Origin: G963665185 sp049723905
GTDB taxonomy: Bacteria; Desulfobacterota; Desulfovibrionia; Desulfovibrionales; Desulfovibrionaceae
Length of the DNA stretch: 64,000 bases
Direction of reading: 5' to 3'
Assembly (NCBI RefSeq): GCF_049723905.1
Contig: NZ_JBJKFD010000001.1
Span: 4,464,001-4,528,000, forward strand
Positions 34,709-42,588 of this stretch are shown piece by piece (the first letter of the stretch is position 1; each line of letters begins with the position of its first letter). The notes under the pieces are model-generated. The model made no database searches. It was not told the DNA's origin and was given only the letters and a program-made list of their open reading frames with translations. A program made the translations under genes and the position numbers.

Positions 34709-35572
34709 CTATTGCGTCCGCTTTTTTCTTTTCGTGTAAGAGCCGATGTAGATGCCAATCAAGGCAAGCCCGACGCCCGAGAGCTCCACCGGATTGACCG
34801 GCTTGCCGAAGAAGAGGATGTCCCAGAGGAAGGAGAGGGTCGGCTGAAGCAGCAGGAGGAGGCCGACCAGGGCGCCGCGCACAGTCTGGATGCCCCGGGT
34901 GACCAGGAACCAGCCCACGGCGTGGCAGATGAAGGCCAGGGCGGAGATGGCGGCCAGGGACTTGAGCGTGGGGATGACGAAGGACTGGCCCTCGGCCAGG
35001 GCCAGCCCACCCAGGATCAGGCCGCTGACCAGGGCCGCGGCCGAGGCCAGGACCAGGGCATCCACGCGGTCCTTGGACAGAGCGTATTTGAGCGAGAGCA
35101 TGTACAGGGCGTAGAAGCAGGCAGTCACCAGCCCGTAGGACACGCCCAGCCGGTAGTCCGCGGAAAACCCGGACCAGCTTACACCGACCATGAGATAGAG
35201 CCCGCCCAGGGCCAGGAGGATGGCCGCGTACATGCGCGCGGGCATGCGTTCCTTGAAGAACAGAGCCGAGACCACGGCCAAGGGGATGACCTGGAAGTTG
35301 CCAAGCATGGTGGACAGTCCGGGCCCGACAAACGCGATGGAGCGATGCCAGAACACGAAGTCGCCTGCAAAGAACACGGCAGCCACGCACCCCCACTTGA
35401 TAGTGTTCGGGGTGAACAGCTTGAGCTTGCCTGCGCGGGCCAGGACCAGGAGCATGGCCATCCCGCCGCCGGTCAAGCGGTAGAACCCGGTCACTTCCGG
35501 GGGCAGCCCGGCCAGGACCACCATGACCGAGGAAAAACTGATGAGCACCGCTCCGATCAGCAGTGCGTTCAT
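34709..35572 (-). CDS. EamA/DMT-family permease
   Basis: A 287-residue inner-membrane protein with about ten hydrophobic helices in two similar halves (the second begins near Y-G-L-V-T-A-C-F-Y-A-L-Y-M), as in EamA drug/metabolite transporters, and a basic cytosolic tail K-R-K-K-R-T-Q. The helix G-L-L-L-L-L-Q-P-T-L-S-F-L-W is typical of the second repeat. Substrate unknown. Its start overlaps the amidoligase remnant by four bases (ATGA), which suggests a former operon. The region looks richer in G+C than its neighbours. Confidence 0.88.
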   Translation of the reverse strand: MNALLIGAVLISFSSVMVVLAGLPPEVTGFYRLTGGGMAMLLVLARAGKLKLFTPNTIKWGCVAAVFFAGDFVFWHRSIAFVGPGLSTMLGNFQVIPLAVVSALFFKERMPARMYAAILLALGGLYLMVGVSWSGFSADYRLGVSYGLVTACFYALYMLSLKYALSKDRVDALVLASAAALVSGLILGGLALAEGQSFVIPTLKSLAAISALAFICHAVGWFLVTRGIQTVRGALVGLLLLLQPTLSFLWDILFFGKPVNPVELSGVGLALIGIYIGSYTKRKKRTQ

Positions 35573-35811
35573 GCGGCCACCACCTTGAGCCTGCGTCCCA
35601 GGGTGGTGTAGGTTTTCCTCTGAAGAAACGGGCAGGCAACCTCAAAATCGTCCCGTACCGAGGAATCGCTCACAACCTTCCAATGATTTCGGGTGGTGTG
35701 GTTGCAGCCTTCTATGGCTGCCCGAAGACCTGTAATTCGAAGAACCTTGGCGGTTCGTTGTTTGGCCATTACGGCAATTTCAAGTTCAATTCCAAAACGT
35801 CTGTCAGTCAT
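35569..35811 (-). pseudogene. N-terminal remnant of an amidoligase-family protein
   Basis: An 80-residue frame from the ATG at 35811. R-F-G-I-E-L-E-I near the start and N-H-T-T-R-N-H-W-K-V-V-S-D-S-S-V in the middle match the start of the COOH-NH2 (ATP-grasp-like) amidoligase family, which is normally several times longer. The frame ends at V-A-C-P-F-L-Q plus an unlike tail of ~18 residues, so most of the catalytic domain is missing. The stop overlaps the EamA start. In the family, the neighbour is often another modification or transport gene; here the permease may be its surviving partner. A short functional protein is less likely. Confidence 0.6.
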
Positions 35812-36478
35812 CGTGGTGGCTCCTTCAATGCGTCGTCGGGGCACCATTGTTCCAAGGTCGGGACGAGTCAACAAAGAAATTTACAGATTGCATATTTCAG
35901 GCTGCTGACAAAGGCACGATAGCGTCGTTGTTTCAAAAAGCTCAAACCCTCGCGTATCTGAAAATACGCGTCGGTCTTGAGTTTTTTTGGCTCTCGCACC
36001 TTTTTGTGCAGCCTGCCAGATTGAATTTTGTACTCAATCTGGAATATGCAGAAGGATAGAGCCCGCAAGTGGCAGAACTCATGCCAGGCCCTGGAAAAGC
36101 CCTCCACCGTTATCTCAATGTAACTGTCAGATTTTTTCAAGCTGGGTGTCTGCTTACAGTGGGCTGCCGTATGCAATGAGCCCCAAGTATGCATGGTATG
36201 TAATGGCACAGGGGGGGAAGAAATCCGGCCAGAGGAAGGAGGTCCGGCCAGGGAGAGACGTAAGCAAGGTGTATCTGGTGTGCTGTCTCCGCAATGCGTC
36301 TCTGCATTTGTGGAGGACCACGTCCTAGCTGTGGCGTTGTTGTAAGGTCTTCATTGCTGCCTGTTGTTGGCGAGGTTCCCGGCCCTGAAGCAAAAAAACC
36401 GGGAGCCCCGCCAGTGAGGCGAAAAACTTTTTTCTGCCGGGCTGTTGGATATGCCCCCGGCTACAGGTTGCCGTCAGC
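35812..36478. other. Gene-free stretch before the microcompartment locus
   Basis: Holds repeat copy C (35889-36050). The rest (36051-36478) shows no coding frame with a ribosome site, no RNA gene and no clear terminator for the minus-strand pduS-pduT pair. Confidence 0.6.
35889..36050 (+). repeat. Dispersed ~165-bp intergenic repeat, copy C
   Basis: Very close to copy B over its first 150 bases. The ends form an inverted repeat T-G-C-A-T-A-T-T-(T/C)-C-A-G; just inside the right end is a small hairpin C-C-A-G-A-T-T-G...C-A-A-T-C-T-G-G. The internal C-T-C-A-A...T-T-G-A-G hairpin with seven T (35941-35988) is intact. Confidence 0.82.
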
Positions 36479-37033
36479 CTACACGAGCTGTTGGAACAGG
36501 ACCGGGTCGGGCCTGGGCAGTACAGTGGTACCAACCAGCAGTCCGCGCTCACGGGCGCATTCCTGTCCTGTGGCAACAGCCGCCTCTACAGCACCTACAT
36601 CTCCGGTAAGAAGCACATACCCTTTGCCTCCAAGGCCTAGTGCCGTGCGGATTTCCAAAAGGTCCACGGCTGCGGCCTTGACCGCGGCATCGGCCGCCAG
36701 AATGGCCGAGGCGACGGAAAATGTTTCTATCACTCCCAGCGCTTTGCGCTGCGTGATCTGCGTGCAGGCGGACAGCGCAGCCACAACATCGGGGTGCACG
36801 TTGGGTATGGTGAAACAGTCCACAACCGCAGTGGTGTTGATCTGTTTCCCCGTGTCGACGGAGGATTTGACCGCGCCGATTTCGCCACTGACTCCGGCAA
36901 TGAATTTACCGGGACAGATGGTTTTCAGGCAGAAAGGGGTTACGGCAGCGGTTTTGAGCATGGCATCCGCCGCTTCAATGCCGGTATGGATATTTGAAAA
37001 TTCAATCAGGCCGATGGCTGTTAATTTATCCAC
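36479..37033 (-). CDS. pduT: Tandem BMC-domain shell protein with pore cysteine (PduT-like)
   Basis: A 184-residue shell trimer protein of two fused BMC domains (about residues 3-88 and 95-180), beginning at a GTG. It closely follows PduT: H-T-G-I-E-A-A-D-A-M-L, then K-T-I-C-P-G-K-F with Cys40 at the position where PduT's pore cysteine holds a 4Fe-4S cluster, and a second domain A-L-G-V-I-E-T-F-S-V-A. It is co-transcribed with pduS (30-base gap). The likely role is electron passage across the shell, with PduS as redox partner. A further cysteine (C35) is near the pore. Confidence 0.93.
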   Translation of the reverse strand: MDKLTAIGLIEFSNIHTGIEAADAMLKTAAVTPFCLKTICPGKFIAGVSGEIGAVKSSVDTGKQINTTAVVDCFTIPNVHPDVVAALSACTQITQRKALGVIETFSVASAILAADAAVKAAAVDLLEIRTALGLGGKGYVLLTGDVGAVEAAVATGQECARERGLLVGTTVLPRPDPVLFQQLV

Positions 37034-37063
37034 GGGTAACCTCGGAATTTGTATTGCTGAATG

Positions 37064-38422
37064 CTATTGAACCGCTATGCGGACATGGCTGCCCACTTCC
37101 AGAACCTTGCCGCCGACGCTGGCGTGAATTTGGGCCCCAAGGGCCTTTTCCGGTATGGCGCCGATCAGATCCCCCTTGGCCACGGTATCGCCTACTGCGA
37201 CCACGGGCTGGCTGGGTGCGCCGATATGCTGCCGGAGCGATATGTTGACCTCGGCCGGGGTAATGTCCCCTTTGAACGGGGTTTCCAGGCTCATGTAGTG
37301 CGAAATTCCGATTCTGCCCGCGAGCCGGGGTACGGGAATTTTTCTGTAATCCCGGAAGGCCGTCTTTTCCTCCACAATCTCCTTGGACCCTTCGTAGGCT
37401 ATGGATTGCGCCCGGAGCTCCCGTTTTATGGCCTGGTTGATGCGCCGCGGCGCCATGCCCATGGGGCAGGCGTAGTGCTCGCAGGCTCCGCATTCGCTAC
37501 AGATCATGGCCTTGGCCCCGGCTTCGGACAGTTCGTTGCCTGCGGCAAAAGCACGCATGATGGTGTGTGTCTGGAGGGGGTGGCCGATAAGCCCGCGAGG
37601 ACAGATATCCGAACACGCCCTGCATTGGATGCAGGCGGACGCGGCCCTGCGGCGCACCACTTCCAGGGGAAGGGTGGCGTTGCGGTGCAGGTAGTGGCCT
37701 GCCGGAAGTACGATAAGGCCGCCGGTCGTCTTGGTGACTGTTTCGCTTGCCAGTCCGTCGAGCCCCTCGACAACGCGTCCCATCATGGGGCCGCCGATGA
37801 TGAAAACGGGAGAGGCTGGCAGTGCGCCGCCACATTTTTCCAGACAGTCGACCATGGAGGTGCCCAGAGGAGCACGCACGACACCGGGAGTACCTACTTC
37901 GCCCGTAATGGTAAGTATCTTGTCCGTTATCGGTGCGGGCTTGCCATCCTGACTTTTTCCTTCCAAGGCGGCTCCCACATGGGCAAGCGTGCCCACATTG
38001 GCAACAATGGTGCTTACGGCAAGGGGTATTCCCAAAGGCGGAACACTGCGTCCGGTGACTTCCCGTACCAGAATCTGCTCGTCGCCTGCCGGATAGAAAT
38101 CTTCCATGAGAAAAAGGTCCACGCCGTATCCTGACAATTCCGTGCCAAGGGCCGGGATGATGTCGGAATGCTTCTTTTTGATGGCCAAAAGCAGACGGGA
38201 AGCGCCAACCGCCTGTCCCAGGGCCTGCATTGCCCTGCCGATGCGGGAGGCGTCGTTCTTCATTATGAAATGGTCGGTGTGCAGAAGCGGTTCGCACTCG
38301 CACCCGTTGGCGATAATGGTGTCCACATCCGCATTGTATTTGACGTGGGCCGGAAAACCGGCGCCGCCTTCACCAACAATCCCGGCTGCCTTGATCAACT
38401 CTATGAATGAGTTTTTATCCAT
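37064..38422 (-). CDS. pduS: PduS/RnfC-like flavin and iron-sulfur oxidoreductase
   Basis: A 452-residue protein from the ATG at 38422 (AAGGA eight bases upstream). The N-terminal half is RnfC/NuoF-like: G-I-V-G-E-G-G-A-G-F-P and A-N-G-C-E-C-E-P-L-L. Two 4Fe-4S motifs follow (C-I-Q-C-R-A-C-S-D-I-C-P and C-S-E-C-G-A-C-E-H-Y-A-C-P), and a C-terminal barrel-like domain ends V-G-G-K-V-L-E-V-G-S. In B12 systems PduS reduces cobalamin. Here there is no B12 enzyme, so NADH reoxidation via the PduT cluster, or supply of electrons to the activase, is more likely. It diverges from the main operon. Confidence 0.92.
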   Translation of the reverse strand: MDKNSFIELIKAAGIVGEGGAGFPAHVKYNADVDTIIANGCECEPLLHTDHFIMKNDASRIGRAMQALGQAVGASRLLLAIKKKHSDIIPALGTELSGYGVDLFLMEDFYPAGDEQILVREVTGRSVPPLGIPLAVSTIVANVGTLAHVGAALEGKSQDGKPAPITDKILTITGEVGTPGVVRAPLGTSMVDCLEKCGGALPASPVFIIGGPMMGRVVEGLDGLASETVTKTTGGLIVLPAGHYLHRNATLPLEVVRRRAASACIQCRACSDICPRGLIGHPLQTHTIMRAFAAGNELSEAGAKAMICSECGACEHYACPMGMAPRRINQAIKRELRAQSIAYEGSKEIVEEKTAFRDYRKIPVPRLAGRIGISHYMSLETPFKGDITPAEVNISLRQHIGAPSQPVVAVGDTVAKGDLIGAIPEKALGAQIHASVGGKVLEVGSHVRIAVQ

Positions 38423-38781
38423 ATGGGCGTTCCTTATTAAAACTTTCAATATATTGGGTAATACCCCGTCCATGCTCTGACGAACAACGAGGTAAATTTG
38501 CCCTGCGTATGTAAAATTTTGTCTTTTCCGCAGATGCGCGTTTGTGTGCGTGCATTACTTTTTTCGGTTTATGCGGCAGATGGGGTGTGAATGGAGAGGG
38601 ATGATCTATTATAAAGGTATACGCCGATGGAAATGAAAGGGCGGGACCGTGCAATTCGGCCCCGCTTTTTTGTTTGCGGCGCAATCTGGTCAAATATTTC
38701 CCTTGGGTTGTCAATTTTCCCATCTGGTTGTCCTCGGTCCGCTTGATATTATCCGGACAAATTCAAAGAAGAGGACACAGC
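38423..38781. promoter_or_regulatory. Divergent control region between pduST and the main BMC operon
   Basis: The only long gap flanked by both transcription units, so the AraC-type regulator probably acts here. It contains a plus-strand terminator-like hairpin (38641-38671) ahead of pduQ, with no plus-strand gene before it. AAGAAGAGGACA is the ribosome site of pduQ. No clear sigma-54 or ideal sigma-70 element was found. Confidence 0.5.
38641..38671 (+). terminator. Leader terminator / possible attenuator before pduQ
   Basis: G-C-G-G-G-A-C-C-G pairs with C-G-G-C-C-C-C-G-C (one mismatch) across seven bases and is followed by six T. It lies 110 bases ahead of pduQ with no preceding plus-strand gene. 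Confidence 0.65.
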
Positions 38782-39930
38782 ATGAACGGTTCCGATAGAT
38801 TTTACGTAAAGCCCCAGATTTTGTCCGGACAGGACGCGCTGCGTTGGCTGGAAAACTACAGGGAACGCCGCATAGGTATAATTACGGATTCGTTTATGGT
38901 TTCGTCGGGCATGTTGGACATGGTTCTCAAATATCTGCCCGACAACCGTATTGAAATATTTTCCGGCGTGGTCCCCGATCCCACTATCGAGGTCGTCATC
39001 AACGGTACGGAAGCCCTTCGGGGGCTGCGCCCGGAAATCCTTTTGGCCGTTGGCGGCGGGTCCACCATAGATACCGCCAAGGCCATTTTGGCCTCGTTGC
39101 GCGAAATGCCGGATATGCCGGACATGACGCTGGTGGCTGTTCCCACCACCAGTGGTACGGGCTCCGAAGCCACGGAGTTCGCGGTGATTTCCGATACCGC
39201 CAAGGGCATCAAGATTCCGCTGCGCACCGAAACCATCATCCCGGATCTGGCCATCCTGGCGCCGGAGCTGGTGCAGAGCGTTCCCCCCAAAGTTACTGCC
39301 GATACCGGCATGGATGTCATCACCCACTGCATAGAGGCTTTTGTCTCGCTGCGGGCCACGGACTTTGCAGACGCCTTTGCGGAAAAGGCCCTTGTCATGT
39401 CCTTCAAGTGGTTGCCCCGCGCCTATGACGACGGCTCCTGCCTTATTGCCAGGGAAAAAATGCACAACGCCTCCTGCATGGCCGGAATGGCCTTCAATGT
39501 TGCAGGTCTCGGCCTCAACCACGGCATAGCCCATGCCGTGGGATCGGTGATGCACATGGCTCACGGCAGAATCAACGCCATGCTCCTGCCCCATGTCATC
39601 GAGTTCAACGCGGGTACGTCCGGAGATTACTCGGCCTCGGAGCTCAACGAGTTTGTCGCCAAACGCTATGCCCGGCTGGCCGAAAGGCTTGACTGCGGCG
39701 CGCCTGCCTTGCGGGCTGCCGTAAAGGGCCTAGCCGGTGCGGTGCGGCGTCTGAACTCCCGGCTCGGCATTCCGGCCACGCTGCGTGAGCAGGGGGTGGA
39801 TATGGAGAAATTCGCAAACGAGGAGTCCCGGATGGTCCAGGCCGCGCTGGACGACATTACAACCACCTGCAACCGCAGGCAGCCCACGGCCCAGGATGTG
39901 GAAGACATCCTGACCAGGGTGGCAGGGTAA
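38782..39930 (+). CDS. pduQ: Iron-containing alcohol dehydrogenase (PduQ-like)
   Basis: Reduces propionaldehyde (or 3-hydroxypropionaldehyde) to the alcohol and regenerates NAD+ inside the shell. The 382-residue protein from the ATG at 38782 has the NAD site V-G-G-G-S-T-I-D-T-A-K-A, P-T-T-S-G-T-G-S-E-A-T, D-V-I-T-H-C-I-E-A and the metal ligands in L-N-H-G-I-A-H-A-V-G and M-A-H-G-R-I-N-A. Upstream frame to 38674 lacks a ribosome site. It is first in the plus-strand BMC operon. Confidence 0.93.
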   Translation: MNGSDRFYVKPQILSGQDALRWLENYRERRIGIITDSFMVSSGMLDMVLKYLPDNRIEIFSGVVPDPTIEVVINGTEALRGLRPEILLAVGGGSTIDTAKAILASLREMPDMPDMTLVAVPTTSGTGSEATEFAVISDTAKGIKIPLRTETIIPDLAILAPELVQSVPPKVTADTGMDVITHCIEAFVSLRATDFADAFAEKALVMSFKWLPRAYDDGSCLIAREKMHNASCMAGMAFNVAGLGLNHGIAHAVGSVMHMAHGRINAMLLPHVIEFNAGTSGDYSASELNEFVAKRYARLAERLDCGAPALRAAVKGLAGAVRRLNSRLGIPATLREQGVDMEKFANEESRMVQAALDDITTTCNRRQPTAQDVEDILTRVAG

Positions 39931-40149
39931 TTTTTTACCATTACGTAGGACTATTTTGCGGTTCTCGCTTTGTATGAGGACAAATTATGCCAGTAGCCCG
40001 TCAGGACATTCCGAAGGGGCGGGGCGTAAATTCAAGCTGAAATAAATAGTTACAGGGGAAGAGCGGAGAGAGGCGGAATTTCCGGCCGAACCGTTCGAGT
40101 GGAAGATCCAATTGTCCCAGAAAACTCAGCAATGAGTCGGAGGTTGTCA

Positions 40150-40446
40150 ATGCAACAAGAAGCACTGGGTATGGTGGAAACCAAAGGGTTGGTCGGCGCA
40201 ATCGAAGCTGCCGATGCCATGGTCAAGTCCGCCAATGTTGTCTTGATTGGTTACGAGAAGATCGGTTCCGGTCTGGTTACCGTGATGGTTCGCGGCGACG
40301 TGGGAGCGGTCAAGGCATCTACCGATGCCGGTGCAGTGGCTGCGGAAAAAGTCGGCCAGCTCATTTCGGTCCATGTCATTCCGCGTCCGCATATGGAAGT
40401 GGAGAAGATTCTGCCCGTCGTGGCGGCAACTCCGGCTGGTAAATAA
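40150..40446 (+). CDS. pduA: BMC-H hexameric shell protein (PduA/PduJ type), copy 1
   Basis: A 98-residue shell hexamer from the ATG at 40150 (GGAGG six bases upstream). It is a single BMC domain: A-L-G-M-V-E-T-K-G, A-I-E-A-A-D-A-M-V-K-S-A-N-V, the pore-lining G-Y-E-K-I-G-S-G, and R-G-D-V-G-A-V-K-A. It shares long near-identical stretches with the copy at 42269-42547, so the two are recent duplicates or undergo gene conversion. The pore loop suits small polar molecules such as diols and aldehydes. The upstream 219-base gap after pduQ holds only a possible 16-residue frame. Confidence 0.95.
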   Translation: MQQEALGMVETKGLVGAIEAADAMVKSANVVLIGYEKIGSGLVTVMVRGDVGAVKASTDAGAVAAEKVGQLISVHVIPRPHMEVEKILPVVAATPAGK

Positions 40447-40475
40447 CATCCCGCCCGGAACCGGAGGAAGATTAC

Positions 40476-41279
40476 ATGAACGAAGCAATGATTGAAAAAA
40501 TCATGGGTGAGGTCATGCAGAAAATGGGCGGCGAAGGCGAGTCCAAGCCTTCCTGCAAGCCTGCTGCCTCAGCCGTTGCCGGTTGCTGCGGACTTACCGA
40601 ATACGTCGGCACGGCCACCGGTAGAACCATCGGTTTGGTCATCCCCAATGTGGACCCGCTTATTCATGACCTGATGAAGATCGACAAGAAGTACCGCTCC
40701 ATTGGCATTATCGGTGCCAGAACCGGTGCCGGACCTCAGATCTTCGCAGCTGACGAAGCGGTTAAGGCTACCAACAGTGAAGTAATTTCCATCGAACTCG
40801 CCAGGGACACCGAAGGCGGCGCCGGTCACGGCAGCTTGATCCTGTTCGGTGCGGCGGATGTGCCCGATGCCCGCAGGGCTGTCGAGGTTTCACTCAAGGA
40901 AGTGGAACGCACATTCGGCGATGTGTACGGCTCTCCCGCCGGCCACCTGGAATTTCAGTACACGGCTCGCGCAAGCGGTGCCCTGAACAAGGCCTTCGGC
41001 GCTCCCATCGGCCAGTCCTTCGGCATCACTGTTGGTGCTCCGGCGGCCATTGGTGTTGTTCTCGCCGATGTGGCGGCCAAGGCGGCGACAGTCAACGCCG
41101 TTGGCTACTCCTCTCCCGGAAATGGCGGAACCAGTTTCAGCAACGAGGTGATCTTCACCTTCTCCGGCGACTCCGGTGCTGTCAGGCAGGCCCTGATTGC
41201 CGCGCGGGAAGTCGGTCTCAAACTGCTGTCCACCATGGGTCCCGAAGAAATCAAGTCGACAACCACGCCTTACATCTAA
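40476..41279 (+). CDS. pduB: Tandem BMC-domain shell protein (PduB-like)
   Basis: A 267-residue trimeric shell protein. The N-terminal helix (M-N-E-A-M-I-E-K-I-M-G-E-V-M-Q-K-M) resembles the part of PduB that links core to shell. Two BMC domains follow, with G-L-V-I-P-N-V-D-P, I-G-A-R-T-G-A-G-P-Q-I, and G-I-T-V-G-A-P-A-A-I-G in the second. AGGAGG-like sequence lies just before the start. In Pdu systems the short and long forms of PduB help anchor enzymes; only one start is obvious here. It is a major facet protein beside the BMC-H proteins. Confidence 0.92.
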   Translation: MNEAMIEKIMGEVMQKMGGEGESKPSCKPAASAVAGCCGLTEYVGTATGRTIGLVIPNVDPLIHDLMKIDKKYRSIGIIGARTGAGPQIFAADEAVKATNSEVISIELARDTEGGAGHGSLILFGAADVPDARRAVEVSLKEVERTFGDVYGSPAGHLEFQYTARASGALNKAFGAPIGQSFGITVGAPAAIGVVLADVAAKAATVNAVGYSSPGNGGTSFSNEVIFTFSGDSGAVRQALIAAREVGLKLLSTMGPEEIKSTTTPYI

Positions 41280-41352
41280 CGGGCGGCGTTGTGTTACCGC
41301 GGGGCCGCCGTCGATTTGTTGAGCAACGGCCAGCGTCGCATCAGGAGCAGAG

Positions 41353-42207
41353 ATGTCTAAACAGAGCATAGGACTAATCGAAACGGTGGGCCTTGTCGCC
41401 GCTATCGAAGCTGCTGACGCCGCTGTGAAATCGGCCAACGTGGAGCTGATCGGTTACGAGTTGTCAAAAGGCGGCATGACTGTGGTCAAGGTCGGCGGGG
41501 ACGTGGGAGCAGTAAACGCTGCAATTGCGGCTGCAGCGGCATCGGCATCCCGCGTGAATGGCATTGTTTCCATAAAGGTCATCCCCAGGCCGTCCGACAG
41601 CATAGCCCCTCTTATTGTCAACGAAGAAACCGTCGGGGCGGTTCCGCCCTCCGTTCAGGAGAAGGATGTTCCGCCTGTTTCCGGAAAGGACGATGCGTCC
41701 GTAGAGGACGCTGGTGAGGCTGATTCAGCGATCAGTAATGATGTCGAAACCGCTGAAGCAGTTTTGCCTCCCGATCCGGCACCCGAAGCCAAAGTGGAAG
41801 AATCCGCTGCAAAGGCTGAAAAAGCTCCCGAACCGTCGGTTGAAAAAAGCGCGCCTCCCAAGAAGGAAGCTTCGTCCTCCACAGCCCAAAAGGCAGCTCC
41901 CGCTGCTCCGGCAAAGGAAGAAGTTGCCAAGGAAGACGCTCCCGCTGCCGCGGCCGGAAAAGAAGCAAAGACCGCAAAGGACGTTTCGCCGTCCCCAGCA
42001 CAAAAGCCTGCTCCGGCTGCTCCCGAAAAGAAAGACGCACCCATGAAGGATGCGGACAAACCCAAACCGGCTGCCAAAAGCGCTGACAAGAAGCCCGCTC
42101 CCCAAGAGGCTTCCGAAACGGCCAAGAAGACGGACGCGAAAAAAACGGTCCGGGCTTCAAAGCCGAAAACCCAGAGCTCCCGCAAGTCGAGTCGTAAAAA
42201 GAAATAA
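41353..42207 (+). CDS. BMC-H shell protein with long lysine/alanine/proline-rich tail (PduK-like position)
   Basis: A 284-residue protein: a single BMC domain (about 4-90: I-G-L-I-E-T-V-G-L-V-A-A-I-E-A-A, then G-Y-E-L-S-K-G-G) plus a ~190-residue low-complexity tail. The first part of the tail is acidic (E-E-T-V-G-A, D-A-S-V-E-D-A-G-E-A-D); the rest is rich in A, P, K, E and S and becomes strongly basic at the end (S-S-R-K-S-S-R-K-K-K). BMC-H proteins with extensions, such as PduK and EutK, have Fe-S or nucleic-acid-binding domains instead. This one looks histone H1-like and has no fold I can name. It might bind nucleic acid, tether the compartment or hold a condensate. Confidence 0.85.
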   Translation: MSKQSIGLIETVGLVAAIEAADAAVKSANVELIGYELSKGGMTVVKVGGDVGAVNAAIAAAAASASRVNGIVSIKVIPRPSDSIAPLIVNEETVGAVPPSVQEKDVPPVSGKDDASVEDAGEADSAISNDVETAEAVLPPDPAPEAKVEESAAKAEKAPEPSVEKSAPPKKEASSSTAQKAAPAAPAKEEVAKEDAPAAAAGKEAKTAKDVSPSPAQKPAPAAPEKKDAPMKDADKPKPAAKSADKKPAPQEASETAKKTDAKKTVRASKPKTQSSRKSSRKKK

Positions 42208-42268
42208 AGCGTGACGTTCCGGCATGTCCACGGGGCAGGCCGCCGTATGCGCACACAGGAGAAGAGTA

Positions 42269-42547
42269 ATGAGCAACGAAGCACTTGGCATGATCGAGAC
42301 ACAGGGATTGGTTGGCTCCATCGAAGCTGCCGATGCCATGGTCAAGGCGGCCAACGTAGAACTGATCGGTTACGAGAAGATCGGCTCCGGTCTGGTTACC
42401 ACTATGGTTCGCGGCGACGTCGGTGCAGTCAAGGCTGCCGTGGATGCCGGAGCCGTGGCTGCCGAGCAGGTGGGCACAGTGGTTTCCAAGCACGTAATCG
42501 CCCGGCCCCATAACGACGTTGAAAAAATTCTGCCCAAGAACAAATAG
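42269..42547 (+). CDS. pduJ: BMC-H hexameric shell protein (PduA/PduJ type), copy 2
   Basis: A 92-residue BMC-H protein from the ATG at 42269 with the ribosome site GAGAAGAG. It differs from copy 1 at few positions (for example A-V-D-A-G for S-T-D-A-G), keeps the pore G-Y-E-K-I-G-S-G, and ends V-E-K-I-L-P-K-N-K. Nucleotide identity over the middle is very high. Confidence 0.95.
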   Translation: MSNEALGMIETQGLVGSIEAADAMVKAANVELIGYEKIGSGLVTTMVRGDVGAVKAAVDAGAVAAEQVGTVVSKHVIARPHNDVEKILPKNK

Positions 42548-42588
42548 CCCGGCTTGTGGAAAGACAACGGTAGATTAAAGGCGAAAAA

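Noticed and set aside
34629..35645. 338-residue frame overlapping the EamA gene
   Set aside because: It is Arg/Pro/Gly-rich without hydrophobic helices, and the alternative frame gives a clean permease.
34435..36050. Integrative element at the tRNA
   Set aside because: No integrase and no second copy of the tRNA 3' end was found downstream.
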